Shown one piece after another: positions 1 to 5,454 of a DNA stretch of 5,887 nucleotides; the first letter of the stretch is position 1, and each line of letters starts with the position of its first letter. The translations under genes were made by a program, and so were the position numbers. Source of the stretch: Planctomycetota bacterium (GTDB lineage: Bacteria > Planctomycetota > Planctomycetia > Isosphaerales > Isosphaeraceae); contig JAJYCH010000336.1 in the NCBI GenBank assembly GCA_021778575.1, positions 1 through 5,887 on the forward strand, in the 5' to 3' direction. The notes beneath the pieces are model-generated. The model saw only the letters and a program-made list of their open reading frames with translations. It searched no databases and was not told where the DNA came from.

Positions 1-7
1 GCCGGAG

Positions 8-379
8 TCACAAGGCCATCTCCTCATTGTCGAAGTCGCCTGGCGGCGGCGGATACTTGCCAATTCCAGCCTTCAGGCGGGCGTTGGTCGGAGTGATCCG
101 GAGTGCTTCGACCCTGGCCTCGGGGTCGTCCAGATCGGTGCTTTCCCCTGACTTGATCGACGGTCGACGCCGGATAATCACGGTCGCCCGGAGTCGTCCG
201 TCGGCCTCGTGGATGAGAACCTCGGCCTCGCCTGGCTCCGCGACCCGTTCGTAAACGCTCGCGATGGCCTGACCCTCCGTAGGATAAAGCGCAGCGGGGT
301 CGGTCGTGTCGTCCAGGATCAACGACCAGGAACCATCTTCGATCGGGCGAATATGGAGCGTGCTGACAGGGGCTGACAT
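8..379 (-). CDS. Small DUF2188-like protein, 123 residues
   Basis: The function is unknown. Residues about 10-71 follow the layout I associate with DUF2188-type proteins: a tryptophan-led strand (GSWSLILDD, 16-24), a 'T..QAIASVYERVA' helix (34-47) and a closing strand pair 'EAEVLIHEADGRLRATVIIRR' split around the D-G turn at 60-61. The C-terminal third is polar and ends in a proline run (PPPPG, 110-114) and an acidic tail, so it is probably disordered. No signal peptide or membrane segment is seen, so it is likely cytoplasmic. The frame is open up to 466, but I chose the ATG at 377-379 because a strong AGGGAG lies 5 nt upstream, whereas the upstream extension overlaps a likely terminator and looks non-coding. 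A hairpin terminator separates it from the preceding gene, so it is probably its own transcription unit. The family match is by eye and tentative. Confidence 0.72.
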   Translation of the reverse strand: MSAPVSTLHIRPIEDGSWSLILDDTTDPAALYPTEGQAIASVYERVAEPGEAEVLIHEADGRLRATVIIRRRPSIKSGESTDLDDPEARVEALRITPTNARLKAGIGKYPPPPGDFDNEEMAL

Positions 380-384
380 CGTTA

Positions 385-390
385 CTCCCT
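385..390 (-). promoter_or_regulatory. Ribosome binding site that fixes the start of the DUF2188-like gene
   Basis: The minus strand reads AGGGAG, then five bases, then ATG at 377-379. This is a near-canonical Shine-Dalgarno sequence at good spacing. It decides in favour of the internal ATG over the longer open frame that begins at 466. Confidence 0.65.
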
Positions 391-464
391 CGTTCGGGAT
401 AGGATTGGACTCGATTCCCCAGTGGCAGGACGGGCTCGGTCCACCTCTTAATTGATTGCACGGC

Positions 465-495
465 AAAAATTTACGACTGGTGGGCCGAGCCCACC
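465..495 (-). terminator. Likely intrinsic terminator after the 509-865 gene
   Basis: A perfect 7-bp GC-rich stem (GGTGGGC at 479-485 pairs with GCCCACC at 489-495) encloses a three-base loop. It starts 13 nt past the stop codon of the upstream gene. In the minus-strand transcript it is followed by AGTCGTAAATTTTTG, so the T run (465-469 on the plus strand as A's) begins about nine bases after the stem. The stem is strong but the T tract is displaced, which makes termination likely rather than certain. Confidence 0.5.
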
Positions 496-508
496 CGACA
501 AGACTTTG

Positions 509-865
509 TCAGTTCGGCTCGGGAGGGTCGGGCGCGACCGAATCCCAGGGGCGAGACGCCGCCTCCTCGTATTTTTGCTTCATCCGGCCATGATACTCGA
601 TCTTCTTTCGAAGCGACTCGGCGCGGTCCCGTTCGCCACGCTCGAATTCCTGGCGGCGATACGGCGAAACGAACACCGAAGGGGGAAACCGTTTCAGGTT
701 CTTGAGTTCCAGAGTCAGATACTTTTGCTTTTCGTCATGGAAGACCGCCGACATCCGACATCTCTGATACAACTGAAACCATTGAAAGAACGAATATCCC
801 AGCGCCAGGATCGCCACCAGAACCATCAGGCCGCGAACGTTAAAGCGCGGCCGGGGCAGCTTCAT
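509..865 (-). CDS. Planctomycete-type small membrane-anchored protein, 118 residues
   Basis: The function is unknown. The N-terminus has a short basic stretch (MKLPRPRFNVRG) followed by one hydrophobic segment, about residues 13-31 (LMVLVAILALGYSFFQWF), with no signal-peptidase site. It is therefore probably a single-pass protein with a long C-terminal domain. The remainder is highly charged and helical (about 32-60 and 72-102), containing 'YHGRMKQKYEEAASRPW' (91-107) and ending in 'PDPPEP'. I recognise this combination as a recurring lineage-specific pattern in planctomycete genomes, where it occurs in many copies of unknown role. The ATG at 863-865 was chosen because the basic-plus-hydrophobic motif begins there; the frame is open to 955, but that extension (rich in G, H and R) looks non-coding. 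A GGAGA lies 8 nt upstream. The gene follows mgtE by 94 nt, far enough for its own promoter. Confidence 0.78.
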   Translation of the reverse strand: MKLPRPRFNVRGLMVLVAILALGYSFFQWFQLYQRCRMSAVFHDEKQKYLTLELKNLKRFPPSVFVSPYRRQEFERGERDRAESLRKKIEYHGRMKQKYEEAASRPWDSVAPDPPEPN

Positions 866-925
866 GACCAGGATTCTCCGGTGGTCGCCTACCGTCCGCA
901 GAGCAGAACCGACACCTGTCAGACG

Positions 926-955
926 ATTATGCCATCCTCCTGGCCCAGCCGACAA
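926..955 (-). promoter_or_regulatory. Possible sigma-70-like promoter for the 509-865 gene
   Basis: On the minus strand TTGTCG (950-955) is followed after 18 bases by CATAAT (926-931), matching the -35 and -10 consensus at 4 of 6 and 5 of 6 positions. Initiation would fall near 919, giving a leader of about 54 nt before the ATG at 865. It lies just past the mgtE stop, where a new promoter would be expected. In GC-rich planctomycetes promoter prediction by eye is weak, so this is only a candidate. Confidence 0.3.
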
Positions 956-959
956 GACT

Positions 960-2339
960 TCATGCGAACCGGATCAGCAGCAGATAAGCAATCGAATAAA
1001 AGATCACCAGGCCCGTCGTGTCGACCAGGGTACTGATCAGCGGGGCCGAGACCAGCGCCGGGTCGATCTTGAACCGGGACGCCAGCAGCGGGACGAGGGC
1101 TCCGATCGCGTTGGCCCAGATGCAGATTCCCAGGATCGCCAGCGCGATCACCAGGCCGAACAGGGGGTAATCCGGGTGCTTGTGCCAGGCAAAGAGAAAG
1201 CCAACGCTCCCCAGGAGCAGGCCCAGGATCAATCCCGTCGATGCTTCCCGGATCACGACCTTGAGGGTGTCAACCGTCTGGATCTGGTTCAGGGCGATCC
1301 CCCGGATCACCGTGCCGACGGTCTGGCTCCCCGCGTTGCCGCCGGTGCCGATCAGGAGCGGGATGAAGACTTCGAGCTTGAGATAATTCAGGCTCTGGTC
1401 GATCGCCTCGAAGGCGTCGATCACCCAGCTCGTGATTGTCCCGCCGAGGAACAGGAGCATCAGCCAACCCACCCGTCGCTGGACTCCGGAGGTGATCCGT
1501 CCTTGCCAGTAATTCCCCTCGTCGTCGTCCTCGGCCGGTGCCGAGACGCCGCCGAAGGCGAGAATGTCCTCGGTCTGCTCCTGTCGAAGGATGTCCATCG
1601 CGTCGTCGTGGGTGATGATCCCGACAAGCCGGTCGGACGCGTCGAGGATCGGCAAGGCGTTGAGGTCGTAGCGGTCGACCTTGCGGGCGGCGGTCTCGCG
1701 GTCGTCGTCGACCCGGGCCGAGATGATGTCGCGCTGCATGATGTCGGCGACGGTGTCGAGCTGCTTGGCCAGGAACAGGCGGGTGAACGGGACGATCCCG
1801 ACGAGCTTGTGGTCGATATCGACGACATAGCTATAGTCGATCGTCTCGCGGTCGGGAGCCTCGCGACGGAGCCGGTCGAGCGCCTCGCGACGGGTGAGGT
1901 CGGGCAGGAGCGTGGCGTAGTCGGTGGTCATGTACGACCCGGCGGTCCCCGGCTCGTAGCTGGCCAGTCGGCGAATGTCCTCGCGCTCGGCCTGGGCCAG
2001 GTTCCGGAGGATCTCGTCGGCCCGGTCGTCGTCGAGCCGGTTGACCAGGTGGGCGCGGTCGTCGTGCGACATCAGGTGCAACAGCGACGCCGCCTCGGCC
2101 GGCGGCATGGCTTCGACGACGCGGACCTGGCGGTCGGGCTCGACGTAGCTCATCACCTCGGCGCGGGTCCGGTCGGGCAGGAGCCGGAGCGCGGTATCCC
2201 CTTCGGAGTCGCCCAGATCCTCGATGATCTCGGCGACGTGGCCGGGGTGGTGATCGCTCAGAAACTCGGCGAGGGCCAAGGTCTCCCCCGCGCGGATCAG
2301 CTCGCGAAGGTCAGGAACCAGCAGCGGGTTACGAAGCAT
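960..2339 (-). CDS. mgtE: Magnesium transporter MgtE
   Basis: This is an inner-membrane, dimeric Mg2+ channel/transporter gated by cytosolic Mg2+. At 459 residues it is full length (the Thermus protein is about 450). The order is standard. An N-terminal helical superhelix (about 1-130) is rich in acidic residues. A CBS pair follows (about 131-260), with 'YSYVVDIDHKLVGIVPF' (169-185) and 'LNALPILDASDRLVGIITHDD' (226-246). A connecting helix leads to five membrane helices from about 290 to 457. The hallmark 'PLLIGTGGNAGSQT' is at 327-340 and 'DPALVSAPLISTLVDTTGL' at 426-444. D440 sits where the Thermus pore aspartate (D432) is expected. The ATG at 2337-2339 has AGGAGG ten bases upstream. It is the last gene of a tight run that begins at serS, 43 nt after the preceding small membrane gene. 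Nothing essential appears to be missing. Confidence 0.97.
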   Translation of the reverse strand: MLRNPLLVPDLRELIRAGETLALAEFLSDHHPGHVAEIIEDLGDSEGDTALRLLPDRTRAEVMSYVEPDRQVRVVEAMPPAEAASLLHLMSHDDRAHLVNRLDDDRADEILRNLAQAEREDIRRLASYEPGTAGSYMTTDYATLLPDLTRREALDRLRREAPDRETIDYSYVVDIDHKLVGIVPFTRLFLAKQLDTVADIMQRDIISARVDDDRETAARKVDRYDLNALPILDASDRLVGIITHDDAMDILRQEQTEDILAFGGVSAPAEDDDEGNYWQGRITSGVQRRVGWLMLLFLGGTITSWVIDAFEAIDQSLNYLKLEVFIPLLIGTGGNAGSQTVGTVIRGIALNQIQTVDTLKVVIREASTGLILGLLLGSVGFLFAWHKHPDYPLFGLVIALAILGICIWANAIGALVPLLASRFKIDPALVSAPLISTLVDTTGLVIFYSIAYLLLIRFA

Positions 2340-2341
2340 CG

Positions 2342-2381
2342 CGGCCGGTCCTCCTCATCATGCCGGGTCGGTTCCCGGCCG
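2342..2381 (-). promoter_or_regulatory. mgtE leader: Shine-Dalgarno AGGAGG flanked by competing inverted repeats
   Basis: The AGGAGG for mgtE lies at 2350-2355, ten bases before the ATG. Two alternative stems are possible in the 43-nt gap. One is a local 6-bp hairpin (GCCGGG 2362-2367 with CCCGGC 2374-2379). The other is a 7-bp pairing (CGGCCGG 2342-2348 with CCGGCCG 2375-2381) that would place the ribosome site inside its loop and end one base before the start codon. The two use overlapping bases. The ribosome binding site is secure; a regulatory role for the stems is speculation in GC-rich DNA. Confidence 0.4.
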
Positions 2382-2382
2382 T

Positions 2383-2661
2383 TCACTGGGACTTCTCAAT
2401 CTCAATGTAAAGGAAATGCTCGGGTTCTTCGACCGGAGTCCAGCGTTTCCACCCCCAGCGCCTCGGCGAACCGAACAGCAACCAGGCCCCGACGAATATC
2501 AGGGCGAGACTGAAAAGGTATAGCGGCCAGGTGCTCCGCAAATATTGAAGCCACCATTCCCAGTCAGAAACCGAGGGATCGATCATGCTTCCGAAGGCAT
2601 GGTTGAACAGGACTGTCCAGAGCCCGAACAGGATCAGCAAGAAACCGATGATCTTGACCAT
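2383..2661 (-). CDS. Small two-helix membrane protein, 92 residues
   Basis: I do not recognise a family. Two hydrophobic segments are evident: about residues 4-24 (IIGFLLILFGLWTVLFNHAFG) and about 46-65 (PLYLFSLALIFVGAWLLFGS). A tryptophan-rich loop joins them (DWEWWLQYLRSTW, 33-45). A basic, aromatic stretch follows (RRWGWKRW, 67-74), then an acidic tail. By the positive-inside rule the basic C-terminal side should be cytoplasmic, which would also put the N-terminus inside. The frame is open to 2760, but that extension overlaps the end of the upstream gene, so I chose the ATG at 2659-2661, where the first hydrophobic helix begins. It lies 28 nt after the PIN-like gene and 43 nt before mgtE, so it is likely co-transcribed with both. 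Whether it is linked to magnesium transport or to the PIN gene pair cannot be told. Confidence 0.75.
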   Translation of the reverse strand: MVKIIGFLLILFGLWTVLFNHAFGSMIDPSVSDWEWWLQYLRSTWPLYLFSLALIFVGAWLLFGSPRRWGWKRWTPVEEPEHFLYIEIEKSQ

Positions 2662-2689
2662 TGAAAGGATTCTCGGGGCAGCGCAGGTA

Positions 2690-3397
2690 TCAGATCCCCA
2701 GTCGCCCCAGGGCGGCTTCGAGCTTGCCGAAGAATTGTAATCCGGCGGCGGCGAACTCATCTCTCAAATCGCGATGAAGCTGAGGCGGTCCATCCCAGAA
2801 ATCGGCCTTGTTTCCACTCACAAAGAGTATGGGCTCGGAGAAACCAGTCTGGCTCAATTGTCGAGAAAACTCGAGGTAGTGTTCCAGGTGGATCGAATCT
2901 TTGATCTGTCCTTTGTGGGACGGCCTTCGCCGGTCCATGACACGAGACAACGCTCGCTGAATACAACCCTCGTCCGTTTCCAGGACCATCGCCCGGTCCA
3001 TCAATCGTTCCGCGAGATCGATCAGACCTTGAACCACGGGCAAGCTGGCGAAATCAGTGGCAGGGCCAGTGGCTTTGATGTCGACATGCCCGCAAGAGCT
3101 GACAACCCGCGTGATCCGTCGGCTGGTTTCCAGAAGATGGGCGGAAGCGCGGTCTCTGACCACTTCGAGGTTTTGACCCCACTCATGGAGAACGAGATCG
3201 GTGATGACAGGCTGAAACTTTGTCGGGTCGGAGACCATAGGATCGACCAGACGGTGAAACAGCGCCGACTGATGATTCTCATCCTCCTCGAAGCCTCGAA
3301 CCACGTCCAGGAATTCGCACGTATCCAGGCAAAGGATCGATTGGGGCGTTCCGGCCAGAGTCGTCGCCGCTTCAGCGATCGTGATCATCCGTTTCAA
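2690..3397 (-). CDS. PIN-like domain protein of the DUF4935 type, putative nuclease
   Basis: The protein appears to be one PIN-fold domain, a metal-dependent ribonuclease fold. Candidate acidic residues occur in the right order: D25 and D31 in the first strand and helix (SILCLDTCEFLDVVRG, 20-35), E72 in 'ITDLVLHEWGQNL' (65-77), D167 in 'KGQIKDSIHLEHYLEF' (162-177), and D199 in 'PILFVSGNKADFW' (189-201). The 'K.Q..D' and 'FVS.NKADF' motifs are what I associate with the DUF4935 branch. Its 235 residues exceed a classical VapC toxin (about 130), with helical insertions at about 85-150. The start is uncertain. TTG at 3395-3397 overlaps the upstream stop by four bases and has GAGG ten bases upstream; ATG at 3386-3388 gives 232 residues. 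Either way translation is coupled to the upstream 217-residue gene. Nuclease activity is inferred from fold and residues only. Confidence 0.8.
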   Translation of the reverse strand: MKRMITIAEAATTLAGTPQSILCLDTCEFLDVVRGFEEDENHQSALFHRLVDPMVSDPTKFQPVITDLVLHEWGQNLEVVRDRASAHLLETSRRITRVVSSCGHVDIKATGPATDFASLPVVQGLIDLAERLMDRAMVLETDEGCIQRALSRVMDRRRPSHKGQIKDSIHLEHYLEFSRQLSQTGFSEPILFVSGNKADFWDGPPQLHRDLRDEFAAAGLQFFGKLEAALGRLGI

Positions 3398-4047
3398 TCG
3401 ACCCTGGCCTCATCATAGTCTTTCAGCATCGAAAGACCTTCGGCATACCATTCCACAAGTTGTCGACGTGGCTCCTCGGACCAACCGGCGTCTTCGAGCC
3501 ACCAGTCCAGTTCCTCCAGGTCGAGTGCTGAACCGTCCATGTGAACCTGGGTCACGAAGCGTGACCACTCGTGGCGATCACGAGATCCGATCAAGCCCTT
3601 GTCCGCTGTCTCGTTGAAGTGGTTCAACCTCTCCAACGACTTGCGGGAGACGATTTTCTCCAACTTGACGCGAAATGGATCGATCCTCGCCTCGACATCA
3701 AGCCCATCGACGACCGGTTTGAGAAATCCTTCCTGAAACTGTTCCAGGATTTTGTTGTATTGCTCCTCGGTCAAACGGTTTCGCCCGACGGGAAGGATAC
3801 TCGAGACTTCAAGTCCGTCTCGCATTTTCCAGAGCAACAGATGCGAGAGCGGCTGATCGGCAGTCACCGGCGTCGTGAAACAATAGGTGGACGGTTGCTC
3901 GAGGGTCGCGTAAGAGGGTCGCCAGAGTCGCCCTTCGATTTCCCGATCGCGCTTCCATCCATTGTCGGGCGCGGCTTCGATCCGTTCGACGAGTTTCGCT
4001 ACCTCGGCGGGTTCTCCTCGAACGATGAGCTCATTGACCTTTCGCAT
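3394..4047 (-). CDS. Unassigned 217-residue protein coupled to the PIN-like gene
   Basis: I do not recognise a named family. It is a soluble, acidic protein without membrane segments or a signal peptide. An N-terminal section (about 1-90) looks mixed alpha/beta, with possible strands at 'STYCFTTPV' (53-61) and 'LEVSSILPVG' (79-88). A helical middle starts with 'LTEEQYNKILEQFQEGFLKPV' (92-112). A section around 'LNHFNETADKG..GSRDRHEWSRFV' (141-165) is followed by a tryptophan-rich C-terminal helical part (LDWWLEDAGWSEE, 180-192). These patterned motifs suggest a conserved family. The start is firm: ATG at 4045-4047 with AGGAGG seven bases upstream. It begins 21 nt after serS and its stop overlaps or abuts the start of the PIN-like gene. 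That coupling, with the non-nuclease gene first, suggests a partner, regulator or antidote to the PIN protein, which remains inference. Confidence 0.82.
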   Translation of the reverse strand: MRKVNELIVRGEPAEVAKLVERIEAAPDNGWKRDREIEGRLWRPSYATLEQPSTYCFTTPVTADQPLSHLLLWKMRDGLEVSSILPVGRNRLTEEQYNKILEQFQEGFLKPVVDGLDVEARIDPFRVKLEKIVSRKSLERLNHFNETADKGLIGSRDRHEWSRFVTQVHMDGSALDLEELDWWLEDAGWSEEPRRQLVEWYAEGLSMLKDYDEARVD

Positions 4048-4054
4048 CGGCTCG

Positions 4055-4060
4055 CCTCCT
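4055..4060 (-). promoter_or_regulatory. Strong ribosome binding site for the 217-residue gene
   Basis: A perfect AGGAGG sits seven bases before the ATG at 4045-4047. It lies inside the 21-nt gap behind the serS stop, so the downstream gene has its own efficient initiation site and is not dependent on translational coupling to serS. Confidence 0.7.
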
Positions 4061-4068
4061 CGATCGGC

Positions 4069-5361
4069 TCATTTCGCCCCGATCACATCCTTCCCAATAT
4101 ACGGCTTCAAGACCTCCGGCACGTCCACCAATCCATCGGCTCTCTGGTAATTCTCGATCACCGAGATCAATGCCCGGCTGAGCGCGACGGCGGTTCCGTT
4201 CAGGGTGTGGACGAACCTCGTGCCCTTTTGACCTGTGGGTTTGTAGCGGATGTTGAGCCGGCGCGACTGATAATCGGTGCAGTCCGATGTGCTCGTGACC
4301 TCGCCGAACTCTCCGGCCTCGCCACGGCCGGGCATCCAGGCTTCGAGGTCGAACTTGCGGTAGGCCGGGCCGCCCAGGTCGCCCGAACAGATGTCGAGGA
4401 CCCGATAGGGGATTCCCAGTTCGGTGAAGATCTCCTCTTCGAGCGCGAGAATCTCCTGATGGATCGCGCCGGAGGTCTCGGGCGTGGCGTAGACGAACAT
4501 CTCGACCTTGGTGAACTGGTGGACCCGGTACAAACCACGGCTGGCCCGGCCGGCGGCCCCGGCCTCGGTCCGGAAGCAGTGCGACAGGCCGACGTAGCGC
4601 AGCGGGAGGTGGGTCTCGTCAAAGATCTCGTCGGCGTGCATCCCGCCCAGGGTGATCTCGGCGGTGCCGATCAGGCAGAGGTCGGAGTTCTCGACCGAAT
4701 AGACCTGCGTCTCCTCCCCTCGGGGGTTGAAGCCGATCCCTTCGAGGATGCTCACGCGGGCGAGGTCGGGAGTCACGATCGGGATATAGCCGCGCTTCGC
4801 CAGCTTCATGATGGCGAACTGCTGGAGCGCCAGGTCGAGCAGGACTGCGTCGTTCTTGAGGAAGTAAAATCCGGTCCCCGAGACCTTGCCGCCGGCCTCG
4901 AAGTCGATCAGGTCGAGATTCTTGCCGATCTCGACGTGATCCTTCGGCTTGAAGTCGAACGCGCGAGGCGTGCCGACTTTCCGGAGTTCCACGCTCAGGT
5001 CCTCGGTCGGACCGATCGGCGCGTCGGGGTGGGTTAAGTTCGGAATTCGCCCGAGCCGCTGCTTCAGTTCGGCGTCGAAGACCTTGAGCTGATCCTCGGC
5101 CGTCCCCGACTCCTCTTTCAGCCGCTTCCCCTCGGCGACCAGTTCACCTCGCTTGTGAGGGTCCTTCTCCTTGCCGGTCGCCTGGGCGACCTCGTTCTGG
5201 CGGCGGCGGGTCTCCTCGACCTTCTGGAGGATCGCCTTGCGCTCGGCTTCGAGAGCGACCACCCGGTCGACCTCCTCGACGACGTCGGGCGCGACGTTCC
5301 GATCACGGCAGTTCTGCTTGACGGCCTCGACATTGGCCAGGACGTATTTGAGGTCGAGCAT
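4069..5361 (-). CDS. serS: Seryl-tRNA synthetase
   Basis: This cytosolic class II aminoacyl-tRNA synthetase activates serine with ATP and charges tRNA-Ser (and tRNA-Sec where present). At 430 residues it has the usual bacterial length. An N-terminal long antiparallel coiled coil (about 28-100), which grips the tRNA-Ser variable arm, is followed by the catalytic core. Visible landmarks are 'GTAEI' (232-236, serine recognition), motif 2 'FRTEAGAAGRASRGLYRVHQF' (263-283), 'FDLEAWMPG' (337-345), 'TSTSDCTDYQSRR' (356-368, the counterpart of the usual 'SCSNCTDFQARR') and motif 3 'NGTAVALSRALISVIENYQ' (388-406). The ATG at 5359-5361 is preceded by AAGG at eight bases and gives the standard 'MLDLKYV' N-terminus. 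It follows a terminator, so it is probably the first gene of the five-gene run ending in mgtE. No T-box leader is seen in the 41 bases available. Confidence 0.98.
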   Translation of the reverse strand: MLDLKYVLANVEAVKQNCRDRNVAPDVVEEVDRVVALEAERKAILQKVEETRRRQNEVAQATGKEKDPHKRGELVAEGKRLKEESGTAEDQLKVFDAELKQRLGRIPNLTHPDAPIGPTEDLSVELRKVGTPRAFDFKPKDHVEIGKNLDLIDFEAGGKVSGTGFYFLKNDAVLLDLALQQFAIMKLAKRGYIPIVTPDLARVSILEGIGFNPRGEETQVYSVENSDLCLIGTAEITLGGMHADEIFDETHLPLRYVGLSHCFRTEAGAAGRASRGLYRVHQFTKVEMFVYATPETSGAIHQEILALEEEIFTELGIPYRVLDICSGDLGGPAYRKFDLEAWMPGRGEAGEFGEVTSTSDCTDYQSRRLNIRYKPTGQKGTRFVHTLNGTAVALSRALISVIENYQRADGLVDVPEVLKPYIGKDVIGAK

Positions 5362-5396
5362 GCGAAAAACCTTGCTTTGCGAAATCCGTTAAATTC

Positions 5397-5431
5397 AAAA
5401 TCTGGGTGTCGAGCCCGGTTGCCGACACCCA
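5397..5431 (-). terminator. Intrinsic terminator between the partial gene and serS
   Basis: A perfect 9-bp stem (TGGGTGTCG at 5403-5411 with CGACACCCA at 5423-5431) encloses an 11-base loop. In the minus-strand transcript it is followed at once by GATTTTGAATTT. It starts 23 nt past the stop codon of the partial gene and ends 41 nt before the serS start. Stem, spacing and T-rich trailer fit a Rho-independent terminator, marking the upstream edge of the serS transcription unit. Confidence 0.7.
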
Positions 5432-5454
5432 CTGCGAGTGGAATCTCATCAGTC

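Noticed and set aside
380..466. Extended N-terminus for the DUF2188-like gene
   Set aside because: The 29 extra codons cover the region of the terminator and leader, have no ribosome binding site, and are bypassed by a strong AGGGAG in front of the internal ATG.
452..1036. 194-codon open frame on the plus strand
   Set aside because: It runs across the 509-865 gene, a terminator hairpin and the end of mgtE on the other strand. Its R- and P-rich product looks like an antisense shadow.
864..2513. 549-codon open frame on the plus strand
   Set aside because: It lies opposite mgtE, which has all family motifs. The plus-strand product is a D-, V-, G- and R-rich composition typical of antisense frames in GC-rich genes, with no recognisable motif.
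2662..2760. Extended N-terminus for the small two-helix membrane protein
   Set aside because: It would overlap the end of the PIN-like gene by over 70 bases. The extension is S- and P-rich with no hydrophobic character, and the membrane helix starts at the internal ATG.
2774..3418. 214-codon open frame on the plus strand
   Set aside because: It is antisense to the PIN-like gene, has no clear ribosome binding site, and its product shows no family signature.
3571..5037. 488-codon open frame on the plus strand
   Set aside because: It lies opposite serS and part of the 217-residue gene. Both minus-strand genes have good starts and, for serS, unmistakable motifs; the antisense product has low-complexity G, V, D and R runs.
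5362..5402. T-box or other amino-acid-responsive leader for serS
   Set aside because: Only 41 bases separate the upstream terminator from the start codon, far too little for a T-box, and no T-box sequence is seen.
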